A stretch of 10,237 nt of DNA, taken from Candidatus Cloacimonadota bacterium. Lineage in GTDB: Bacteria > Cloacimonadota > Cloacimonadia > Cloacimonadales > Cloacimonadaceae. The stretch lies in contig JALNYD010000084.1 of assembly GCA_023230025.1 (NCBI GenBank), forward strand, positions 1 through 10,237. The letters are read 5' to 3'. How positions within the stretch are numbered: the first letter of the stretch is position 1; each line of letters begins with the position of its first letter. The notes beneath the pieces were generated by a model. That model made no database searches. It saw only the letters and a list, made by a program, of their open reading frames with translations, and was not told the DNA's origin. The translations under genes and the position numbers were made by a program. Shown here in pieces: positions 1 to 5,935 of the stretch.

Positions 1-495
1 ATAACTATAGTAGTCTGTCATATTGCTCTGCGAATACAATGTTTGATTAGAATAGATTATATTAAATAAGCCATCATCACCATAGATTCGAGAGCGAACT
101 TTGAAGGTTTTAGCTCCGGTGGGGGGAGAAGGGAGAGTAAAGGACGTGACATCATAATAGGTCGTGCCGTTGGTGATTCCGGTTCCGTTGCCAAATGTTG
201 GCACACTCACATCCAGAGTCCCCATTGCACTTCCGCTGGCATCGGCTGTGTTGTACCAATATACTCTCACAAAGTTATTCGATGAGACTGCAGCTCCTGT
301 TACAAAACCTTCCACCTCGTCAAAATCCGTTGTGGAATACTCGAATTTAACTTCAATATCATCACCCGGTAAGACAGGTGTATCTTCGTCATTGTAGGGG
401 CTTTTCATCCCAATGTTAGTCAAGCTGATAGTCTGGGCTGCTAACGCTGTGCTCAGAGCCAAGAAAAACGATGCAAAGAGAAATGCTCGTTTCAT
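1..495 (-). CDS. Secreted protein of unknown function, N-terminal 165 residues (3' end outside window)
   Basis: I read this frame directly on the minus strand. It is open from the ATG at 495 to the window edge (165 codons) with no stop. Residues 1-20 form a typical signal peptide (MKRAFLFASFFLALSTALAA, likely cleaved before QTIS), so the protein is exported. The mature part seen is rich in Thr, Ser, Tyr and Asn with alternating hydrophobic residues, for example DDIEVKFEYSTTDF and KTFKVRSRIYGDDG. This suggests a beta-sandwich or Ig-like surface domain. I do not recognise a specific family, and no catalytic motif is visible. The start is set by a strong AGGAGG at 501-506, five bases upstream of the ATG. 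The gene is alone in its direction here and has its own promoter candidate at 608-635. The Ig-like fold is inferred; export is well supported. Confidence 0.85.
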   Translation of the reverse strand, partial: MKRAFLFASFFLALSTALAAQTISLTNIGMKSPYNDEDTPVLPGDDIEVKFEYSTTDFDEVEGFVTGAAVSSNNFVRVYWYNTADASGSAMGTLDVSVPTFGNGTGITNGTTYYDVTSFTLPSPPTGAKTFKVRSRIYGDDGLFNIIYSNQTLYSQSNMTDYYSY

Positions 496-500
496 GATAT

Positions 501-506
501 CCTCCT
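501..506 (-). promoter_or_regulatory. Shine-Dalgarno AGGAGG that sets the start at 495
   Basis: On the minus strand the sequence reads AGGAGG-ATATC-ATG, a near-perfect SD with a five-base spacer. The same GGAGGATATCATGAAA string precedes the start at 5683. Confidence 0.85.
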
Positions 507-607
507 ATGAACTCCATAAGTAAAAGACTGACCAGGCAATTGGATTCGGAACCTGATTCATAACCTCTATACTAATTTACTATGCTTTAGTTACTTGAGC
601 TATGTAT

Positions 608-635
608 AAGATAAATCATCTCAATTACTTGTCAA
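608..635 (-). promoter_or_regulatory. Putative sigma70-type promoter for the secreted-protein gene starting at 495
   Basis: On the minus strand a perfect -35 box TTGACA (630-635) is followed, after 16 bases, by TATCTT (608-613; four of six match TATAAT). Transcription would start near 601 and give a leader of about 105 bases before the ATG at 495. The -35 is convincing and the -10 is mediocre. The surrounding AT-rich sequence fits a promoter. Promoter consensus in this lineage is not known to me, so this is a pattern match only. Confidence 0.5.
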
Positions 636-661
636 GGAAAATTAATGGTTGGCGAGAATTC

Positions 662-675
662 ATCAACATGTTGAT
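662..675. repeat. 14-base perfect palindrome
   Basis: ATCAACA followed directly by TGTTGAT, with no loop, suits a protein-binding site better than an RNA hairpin. It lies 27 bases upstream of the -35 box of the promoter at 608-635, so it could be an operator or activator site for that gene. The arm word GTTGAT/ATCAAC recurs as an inverted pair at 864-879. Confidence 0.5.
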
Positions 676-786
676 AAATAACCACATAGAAACAAGCTAA
701 TCTATCTGGAGAAAACCTGGGTGTTCTTCCCCTCGAGGCAGGATGGAACGAACTGCTGCATGAGCCATCTGGTAAGCCAATAGCTG

Positions 787-803
787 TATCCCACTCTGGG
801 ATA
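787..803. repeat. Hairpin with 7-base arms and 3-base loop
   Basis: TATCCCA-CTC-TGGGATA. On the plus strand it is followed after three bases by CTTTTTC, faintly like a weak intrinsic terminator. The stem is short, the T run is displaced, and no plus-strand gene lies upstream, so I do not call it one. Confidence 0.45.
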
Positions 804-838
804 AACTTTTTCACTCCGAGCTCACACTGATGAGAATA

Positions 839-856
839 ACTGCTAAATAAAGCAGT
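839..856. repeat. Hairpin with 6-base arms and 6-base loop
   Basis: ACTGCT-AAATAA-AGCAGT is a perfect inverted repeat. It lies eight bases before the one at 864-879. Taken alone it could arise by chance; it is listed because of the local clustering. Confidence 0.35.
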
Positions 857-863
857 GATGGGA

Positions 864-879
864 GTTGATAAAAATCAAC
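864..879. repeat. Hairpin with 6-base arms and 4-base loop
   Basis: GTTGAT-AAAA-ATCAAC. The same arm word forms the palindrome at 662-675, with the half-sites now separated by four bases and in the opposite orientation. This is compatible with a shared binding factor or with fragments of one element. Confidence 0.4.
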
Positions 880-934
880 ACTTGTGGAAAAATGACTTCA
901 ATATTCAGGACGGGACAATCCCCATTAGTTATCG

Positions 935-990
935 TCACGATGCCGTTACCTTGTGGTCACAAAAGTAACGGCAAGGTGACCGCATCGTGA
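935..990. repeat. 56-base imperfect palindrome / long hairpin carrying an array of GTNAC pentamers
   Basis: Dyad centre at 962.5. Arms 935-943/982-990 pair perfectly (TCACGATGC with GCATCGTGA). After one C-C mismatch, 945-953 pairs with 972-980 (nine pairs including one T-G). A two-base mismatch follows, then GT-c-AC against GT-a-AC around an AAAA loop (961-964). GTNAC occurs at 934, 945, 956, 965 and 976, a near match GTGAG at 987, and another GTNAC at 1009. Spacing is 11, 11, 9, 11, 11 and 22. No T run follows on either strand, so it is not an ordinary terminator. It may be a dispersed palindromic element, a multi-site operator or a structured RNA. The structure is directly visible; its role is unknown. 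Confidence 0.75.
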
Positions 991-1057
991 GGACAAATAA
1001 AGGCCATCGTAACGTATCTTTCCGAAGCTCCGAAAAATAAGGAGATGATACAAGCCC

Positions 1058-1090
1058 AAAAAAGACCCGATGCATCAGGGCACCGGGTCT
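1058..1090 (-). terminator. Intrinsic terminator of the two-gene vWA operon
   Basis: Read on the minus strand, 11-base arms (AGACCCGGTGC and GCATCGGGTCT, with one G-T pair) enclose a six-base loop CCTGAT. A run of Ts follows directly, encoded by the As at 1058-1062. It begins 23 bases after the TAA of the 698-residue gene. There is no T run on the plus-strand side, so it acts in one direction. Confidence 0.92.
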
Positions 1091-1113
1091 ATTCATCCTA
1101 TAGTCATTTGATC

Positions 1114-3210
1114 CTATTTAAGCATCAACATCTTTGAAGTTTGGTGGATGGAGCCACTGGAGATTGTGTAGAAATAAACGCCACTGGGTAGCTCTTTCCC
1201 CTTATCATCACGACCATCCCATTCAATGCAGTAAAGACCTTGATTAGTGGTATCCAGCATCAGGGTTTTTACCAATTGACCTCGGCAATTGTATATCCTG
1301 ATCTGGTAGTGCATTGCATTGGGAAATCTTTGCTCCAGACGGATCGTGGTGCTGGGATTGAAGGGGTTGGGATAGTTACCCCTAAGCATGAAAAGCTGAG
1401 GAGAGATGGGATCGTCGAAATCATCCTCTCCACCGATTGGAGGATCATCGGGATCATCGGGATCATCAGAATTGAAGCTGGTGAACTTGCAGATCACACC
1501 ATAGTCTATACTTAGATCGATAATCTCCTGTTTCAGTGCTACAGCTTCCGTCGAGTTTGGATCCATCTGATCGTAAAGATTCATCAAATGTTCAATCTTC
1601 ATTTTGGCCCAGATCTTCATCAGGAAACGGTTTTGATCGATGGCTTCGGTGCTGAGATCAGATTTGAACTGGTAATTCATGATGCTGCCCAAAGCGCTTC
1701 CTTCGATTGTGAAACCGATACTTGTGGATCCAGCGGGGTATCTGCCGCAGAGCAGCATTTGGTTACCAAGGTATAAATTGGGGATTGAAACCGGGTAAAC
1801 CTCAGATACTGGATCAGTACTGGGGTCAAAGGTCAGCGAGGGATTGAGTAATACCGGGTTACGGATTTTGGCGTAGAAATCGATCAGGATTTCACTGAGT
1901 TCGCTGATTCCCACCCAGGTAGCGCTGCCTCCATTGTTTGACGCAATCTGTGAAAGCAAGCTGGTATTGACACTAGTACCAACCCCAAAACAGAAAATAT
2001 TGAGCAATCTGCCGGTGGCAGTCGCAATGGCGTTTACATGGCTAACCAGCGCATCGGTGTCGGTGATTCCCACATTTGGCAAGCCTTTGCTGAGGAACAC
2101 AATGATATTGGCTACATCATCGGGGGCTGTAGCAAACTGCGGGATGGCAGTGTTAAAAGCGGCTGAGATGTTGCACATCCCAGAAGCTTCAAGATTGTCT
2201 ATATAACTGAGGGCGAGATTTTTGTTCTCTTGAGTGAAGGGGACATGGGTCAAGGCAAAGGCATTGGCCACGGTATTGAAATCCACAATGTTGAAGTAAT
2301 CGCTTGAGTTCAGATTATCAACCATGTAGGATGCGGCGATTTTGGCTTGCTGGATGGAGGATTCAGACATCTGAATGGAGCGATCCATTACAAAGGTGAA
2401 GTATTTTGGCATGACATCCACACTGGGCTCAGGTTCGATTACTGACAAGAAAAATCCATCTCCTAATTCATCCGGGACAAACTCACTTTGCACAAAGGAG
2501 CTGAAGGTTATCGCACCCAGGTTTTCCATGGCCAGACTATAGTTCAGGTCAATATTCTGGCTTAACTCTACATCACTCAGATCCAGACTCAGATCAGCCT
2601 GGCCATCCAGCAGCGTTATCACTGCGGAAGGGAAATCTGGCAGATCGGCGGAGATTACATTTCTACCTCCTTCGATCAGAGCATTCATGGTCAAGCTTTC
2701 CAGGGGAGGATTGCTCAAGTATCCATAGTGCAGGGGGTAGCTGAAAGTGACATTCCCATCTTGATACTTCAGGAGTTCCACATATTCAAGCTGGATTTGC
2801 AGGGTATCCTGAGCGGCCAGATATTGCGGGATGGGAAAAACCATTGGGCTCTTACCCAAGTATGCATCAATAAAGGGGTACATGGTTGTGCCATCGGGAT
2901 TAACTGGCTCCGATGTTCCCGAAGCAATCACGGCATCATGCCATTCGCCATTGATCAGCCAGCTCAGAGACGTGGCGCTGGCCTCTTCGTGCATGGGAAA
3001 GGCATAAGTACACTGAGTGCTGTCTGCAGAATCGTTTACAAATCTGGCTGAGAGGTTGGTGATGGCTACCTGGTTGATAATCTGCAGATTGATCGAGAGA
3101 TCCATTAGTCTCAGATACTCTCCGGCTACGGCATCCTTGATCATGATGCCAGCGGCAAAGGCCTGAAGGGAGCAAAGTAAGATCATTATCGAGATTATAT
3201 TCTTTTTCAT
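1114..3210 (-). CDS. Secreted VIT-vWA (inter-alpha-trypsin-like) protein with degenerate metal site and C-terminal sorting domain
   Basis: 698 residues. Residues 1-19 are a signal peptide (cleavage near AFA-AG). Residues about 25-230 look like a VIT domain (LRLMDLSINLQIINQVAITNL, then CTYAFPMHEEASATSLSWLING). A vWA fold follows at about 268-450. A helical stretch (523-575) ends in DYGVICKFTSF, matching the YGxxTxxTSF ending typical of VIT-vWA proteins. Residues 581-600 are an Asp/Pro linker with DDP repeats, and about 605-698 is a FlgD-like/type IX sorting domain (NYPNPFNPSTTIRL, WDGRDDKGKELPSGVYFY). The vWA metal site is altered: DRSIQ (276-280) where DxSxS is usual, GMCNI (344-348) where GGTNI is usual, and LSKG (373-376) where LTDG is usual. 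The protein is therefore probably an exported adhesion or interaction protein that does not bind metal at this site. SD AAGGAGG precedes the ATG. The gene starts 10 bases after the upstream 820-residue gene, and that gene's stop codon overlaps its SD, so the two are co-transcribed. Confidence 0.92.
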   Translation of the reverse strand: MKKNIISIMILLCSLQAFAAGIMIKDAVAGEYLRLMDLSINLQIINQVAITNLSARFVNDSADSTQCTYAFPMHEEASATSLSWLINGEWHDAVIASGTSEPVNPDGTTMYPFIDAYLGKSPMVFPIPQYLAAQDTLQIQLEYVELLKYQDGNVTFSYPLHYGYLSNPPLESLTMNALIEGGRNVISADLPDFPSAVITLLDGQADLSLDLSDVELSQNIDLNYSLAMENLGAITFSSFVQSEFVPDELGDGFFLSVIEPEPSVDVMPKYFTFVMDRSIQMSESSIQQAKIAASYMVDNLNSSDYFNIVDFNTVANAFALTHVPFTQENKNLALSYIDNLEASGMCNISAAFNTAIPQFATAPDDVANIIVFLSKGLPNVGITDTDALVSHVNAIATATGRLLNIFCFGVGTSVNTSLLSQIASNNGGSATWVGISELSEILIDFYAKIRNPVLLNPSLTFDPSTDPVSEVYPVSIPNLYLGNQMLLCGRYPAGSTSIGFTIEGSALGSIMNYQFKSDLSTEAIDQNRFLMKIWAKMKIEHLMNLYDQMDPNSTEAVALKQEIIDLSIDYGVICKFTSFNSDDPDDPDDPPIGGEDDFDDPISPQLFMLRGNYPNPFNPSTTIRLEQRFPNAMHYQIRIYNCRGQLVKTLMLDTTNQGLYCIEWDGRDDKGKELPSGVYFYTISSGSIHQTSKMLMLK
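1442..1467 (-). repeat. Nine-base tandem repeat coding for the DDP linker
   Basis: Three copies of GGATCATC occur at nine-base period (1442, 1451, 1460; plus-strand reading). They encode the repeated Asp-Asp-Pro of the linker between the VIT-vWA part and the sorting domain of the 698-residue protein. Copy number could vary between strains by slippage without breaking the frame. Confidence 0.8.
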
Positions 3211-3220
3211 CTTGTCCTCC

Positions 3221-5683
3221 TTATTTGCTAACCAGTATTTTTCCGCTGATTGAAGCCTTATCGGTTACCAGTCGATACATATATATACCGCTGCTAACTC
3301 TCTGTTTATGGGCATCCTTGCCATCCCAGCCGATGATCTGCTTGCCCTTGTTGAGCTGGAGGGGGCCAAGACTGCGCACCTTTTGCCCGCGCATGTTGAA
3401 TATCTCCAGCCTGACCGGATGATCACTGTAGTTTTCAAAGGCAAAGCTGGTTTGGGTATTGCTTCTTGGATTCAAAGGATTGGGATATACCCGAAGCGAT
3501 GAAATTGAAGGTGGGTCAGCAATCGGGGATGGAGCCTGGGCATAAAGCGTGAGAGGTTCATCCAAAAGGCCATAAAAGGTACTGACTCCGTTGCTTTGCT
3601 GCGCCAGGAAGTAATACTCTATGCCAAGATTACCGAGGTCATCGGATATTGAAACGGTGTAAGTATTTCCGGTGCCTGGGTTCATTGGAACAGAGCTATA
3701 GACCAAAGATCCAATCGGGCGGTAGAAAATATCAATATTGACTGAATTGGCTGCCAGACAATTGAGACTAGTGTAAAAAGATGTTCCTACCTGATACTCT
3801 TGATTCAGATTCTGGAACTGAGCATGGTCAGCGGGATTGATGGCGATGCAATAGGGTTGTAGATCAGGGGTGGAACTGGGTAGAGTGTTTGTGGTTTGTC
3901 CATCTGAAGCCTCAATATAATATTCGATGGCTGTTCCATGCACCTGGGCAGCAGGCAGAATTGCCTGATAGGTGTTTCCTTGAAGCTGTGTAAAGTCAAG
4001 AATACTATAATCGTCCTGGTTGCTGCGTCGCCAACAGAGTTTCTTCTCAATGATGTACGGTGCCAGACGGTCGGTGAGTTCCACGGTAAAGGTGATGGAT
4101 TGACCAGTGTTTACGGAGTTCATGTCCAGAGCGATCAAAGCGTTGCTTCTCTGGATGAGGGGAGCAATTCCGGGGATATAAAAGACTCTGGCATCAGAGC
4201 TCATATTATCTCTTTGAACCTCAAGCGTTACCAGCCGGGTTATGGGGTTCTCCATGGGAACCATACTGTTGTAATGTACTGTGTATTGCGAAGTAATAAA
4301 TGTACCGATCTGGTTGATGATGGCATTGAAGTTATCATAGATATGATAATAGTTCCCCTGAGGATTGGTTTGCTCTGCGATTGGCAGATATTGAGTCATT
4401 TGGTTGGGATCCTGGACATTGAATATTGGGAATACAACTATGTTATTGGGCAAGAGAAGCTGAGCCAGCAGGTTACCCATGGTCCATTCAGTAACATTAT
4501 CACTTTCGTGAGATGTGGCATCGGTAAGCAAGATCATGTTTCGAGTTGCACCTGGACGCCAGGAGAACTGAGCGGCTTGAGCCATTGCTTCAACCTGGTT
4601 TTCTGGAAAATCTCCTCCACTGCCGATGCCATGCTCACCCAGATTGATGTTTTGGATAACATTCTGAATCTCACTAAACTCCGTGTAGAACTGATATTGG
4701 TTGTAAACATAGACAATGTCTCCAAACACTACAAAGCCGATTCGGTAATCAATGGCTTCGCTTTGTAACTGGTTGATAAAGTTCGTCATGTTGTTTCGCA
4801 CGGCATTAATCTCGTCGCTCATACTGCCCGTAACATCAAGCACAAAAATGATATCCGCTCCAGAAACCTGCTCTTCATCAGGGCTGATCACCGTGAACAT
4901 ATCTTCCTGAAGGGCACCGTTTTCCAATACACTGAAATTGGCTGTATTCAGATCTGTAACCAATCCTTGGGGGGAGTTGACCGATGCGGTGAGGTAAACT
5001 GATGGATAGTGACTGTGGTTTACACCTAAGATTTGTAAATCAAGGGGTAGAGGTTCCACGGCTGTGATGCTGAGTTCATCAATATACCAGCCTGCTGCGG
5101 GCACAGAACTGTCACTGTCAAGGTGGAACCTTAGTTTGATGCTTTGATTTTGAAACTGAGTGAGATTCAGCGCCGTAGTGCGATAGGAAAATCCGCTACT
5201 GCCGGTTCGGGCATCGATAGTATAGGAGGCATAATTGGGGTATGCTCCGGTTAGAACTTCTACATAAGCGTAATCCCAACCGTTTTCCAGCTCGAACCAT
5301 TCGGAAAAACTTAGTTCCACATAACTGGCAGGAGGAAGAACTATATCGGGGCTTTGCGCAATGATATTGGCATCATTGGCATACATACTATCCAATCCTG
5401 TGGCCAGACAGGAAGTACCCTGAGCTACGTAATTGGGCCCAAAACTGGGAGTTCCGATTGCCCAGTTTTGTTCTAATGCCCAATTCGGATTTGCTTCAAA
5501 ATCTTCAGCCCAAATCAGTTGTCGCGAGCGGGATTCAGACTTGCCGTCTAAGCGCGAGATTTGATGTTGAGGTTGGGGAAATATGTCAAAACTGGCTTTG
5601 GGGAAGCTACGCTCTTGCTGAGCCGGCAAGGCATAAACTAGAAGCAATACTAAGAATAGAGCAAAAAGTCTTTTGTCTTTCAT
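3221..5683 (-). CDS. Secreted multidomain vWA protein with adhesin-like domain and C-terminal sorting domain
   Basis: 820 residues from the ATG at 5683. Signal peptide 1-21 (MKDKRLFALFLVLLLVYALPA). Residues about 55-212 resemble a choice-of-anchor J/MAM-like 'cleaved adhesin' domain (AEDFEANPNW, then WYIDELSI near the end). A vWA domain spans about 274-465 with an intact-looking metal site: D283-V-T285-G-S287 and D388 in LLTDA; GGDFPEN (356-362) lies in the loop between them. Two probable Ig-like domains follow (about 505-615 and 635-715; TAIEYYIEASDG and LGIEYYFLAQ). A FlgD-like/type IX sorting domain closes the protein (about 726-820; VYPNPLNP, WDGKDAHKQRVSSGIYMY). It is probably exported through a type IX-like route to the cell surface for adhesion or ligand binding. 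A longer frame begins at a TTG (5704), but its second in-frame ATG overlaps the GGAGG, so 5683 is the better start. First gene of the operon with the VIT-vWA gene. I saw no convincing promoter for it in 5684-5935. Confidence 0.92.
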   Translation of the reverse strand: MKDKRLFALFLVLLLVYALPAQQERSFPKASFDIFPQPQHQISRLDGKSESRSRQLIWAEDFEANPNWALEQNWAIGTPSFGPNYVAQGTSCLATGLDSMYANDANIIAQSPDIVLPPASYVELSFSEWFELENGWDYAYVEVLTGAYPNYASYTIDARTGSSGFSYRTTALNLTQFQNQSIKLRFHLDSDSSVPAAGWYIDELSITAVEPLPLDLQILGVNHSHYPSVYLTASVNSPQGLVTDLNTANFSVLENGALQEDMFTVISPDEEQVSGADIIFVLDVTGSMSDEINAVRNNMTNFINQLQSEAIDYRIGFVVFGDIVYVYNQYQFYTEFSEIQNVIQNINLGEHGIGSGGDFPENQVEAMAQAAQFSWRPGATRNMILLTDATSHESDNVTEWTMGNLLAQLLLPNNIVVFPIFNVQDPNQMTQYLPIAEQTNPQGNYYHIYDNFNAIINQIGTFITSQYTVHYNSMVPMENPITRLVTLEVQRDNMSSDARVFYIPGIAPLIQRSNALIALDMNSVNTGQSITFTVELTDRLAPYIIEKKLCWRRSNQDDYSILDFTQLQGNTYQAILPAAQVHGTAIEYYIEASDGQTTNTLPSSTPDLQPYCIAINPADHAQFQNLNQEYQVGTSFYTSLNCLAANSVNIDIFYRPIGSLVYSSVPMNPGTGNTYTVSISDDLGNLGIEYYFLAQQSNGVSTFYGLLDEPLTLYAQAPSPIADPPSISSLRVYPNPLNPRSNTQTSFAFENYSDHPVRLEIFNMRGQKVRSLGPLQLNKGKQIIGWDGKDAHKQRVSSGIYMYRLVTDKASISGKILVSK

Positions 5684-5688
5684 GATAT

Positions 5689-5693
5689 CCTCC
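5689..5693 (-). promoter_or_regulatory. Shine-Dalgarno GGAGG that sets the start at 5683
   Basis: Minus strand reads ATGGAGG-ATATC-ATGAAA. The GGAGG sits five bases from the ATG at 5683, which begins a clean signal peptide. The ATG at 5695 overlaps this SD and has none of its own, so it is not the start. Confidence 0.8.
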
Positions 5694-5831
5694 ATGATTG
5701 ACAATTACAGACGCACAATATGTTCCAATATTTGATTTATTTCTGGATTCGGTCAGATATTGAGCGCAGACGAGGAGATTCCATTCTGGGCATTGGAAAG
5801 AAAGGAACTTGGTGGAAGGAAAAAACTTCTT

Positions 5832-5844
5832 TACAGATTCTGTA
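5832..5844. promoter_or_regulatory. 13-base palindrome in the divergent intergenic region, possible operator
   Basis: TACAGA-T-TCTGTA is a perfect odd palindrome. It is the clearest dyad in the 252 bases between the divergent starts at 5683 and 5936, and lies upstream of both. It could bind a dimeric regulator of one or both operons. This is inferred from position and symmetry only. Confidence 0.3.
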
Positions 5845-5868
5845 GTGTTTTTAGAGTGTGCATTCGAG

Positions 5869-5897
5869 GTCAAAGCAGATTATCCTGCTAATATAGA
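5869..5897 (+). promoter_or_regulatory. Weak promoter candidate for the plus-strand operon
   Basis: TATAGA (5892-5897) lies 17 bases after GTCAAA (5869-5874), a poor -35. An overlapping alternative is an extended -10, TG-C-TAATAT (5886-5894). Either would start transcription about 30-40 bases before the ATG at 5936. The consensus match is weak, and the position is the main argument. Confidence 0.3.
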
Positions 5898-5909
5898 TAA
5901 GGATGTTTA

Positions 5910-5925
5910 ACAGCATAACAGCATA
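5910..5925 (+). repeat. Tandem duplicated octamer just before the ribosome site
   Basis: ACAGCATA occurs twice in immediate tandem (5910-5917 and 5918-5925). The second copy abuts the SD AAGGA (5925-5929) of the gene at 5936. A change in copy number would alter the leader length but not the SD spacing. Confidence 0.6.
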
Positions 5926-5935
5926 AGGAACCGCG

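Larger units (their letters stand above)
636..1057. other. Gene-free intergenic tract rich in inverted repeats
   Basis: About 420 bases lie between the promoter at 608-635 and the terminator at 1058-1090. I find no credible coding region. The short open frames lack a usable SD and overlap dyad sequences. What it holds is a series of small perfect inverted repeats (662-675, 787-803, 839-856, 864-879) and one large imperfect palindrome (935-990), listed separately. It could be a remnant of a dispersed intergenic element, a structured RNA, or an operator region; the sequence alone does not decide. Confidence 0.6.

Noticed and set aside
787..811. Possible plus-strand intrinsic terminator
   Set aside because: The stem is only seven pairs, the T run is displaced by several bases, and no plus-strand gene ends nearby.
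632..814. 60-codon open frame on the minus strand in the intergenic tract
   Set aside because: No SD at its start, it overlaps the hairpin at 787-803, the palindrome at 662-675 and the -35 box of the promoter candidate, and its composition is not like the real genes here.
892..990. 32-codon open frame on the plus strand through the large palindrome
   Set aside because: No ribosome site before it, and its sequence is dictated by the inverted repeat; it ends inside the right arm. More likely incidental.
1114..3210. Reading the Leu-Leu-Cys in the signal peptide of the 698-residue protein as a lipobox
   Set aside because: The residue before Cys is Leu, not Gly, Ala or Ser, and a good signal peptidase I site (AFA) follows, so a lipoprotein is unlikely.
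3938..4768. 276-codon open frame on the plus strand
   Set aside because: It lies entirely antisense to the 820-residue vWA gene, whose domains are clearly recognisable. It has no signal peptide, SD or family resemblance, so its length is a by-product of codon use on the other strand.
5684..5704. Upstream TTG start extending the vWA protein by seven residues
   Set aside because: The extension would place charged residues before the signal peptide and translate through the SD GGAGG that serves the ATG at 5683.
5717..5732. AATAT/ATATT inverted repeat near the 820-residue gene start
   Set aside because: Five AT-only pairs with a six-base loop are expected by chance in such AT-rich sequence.
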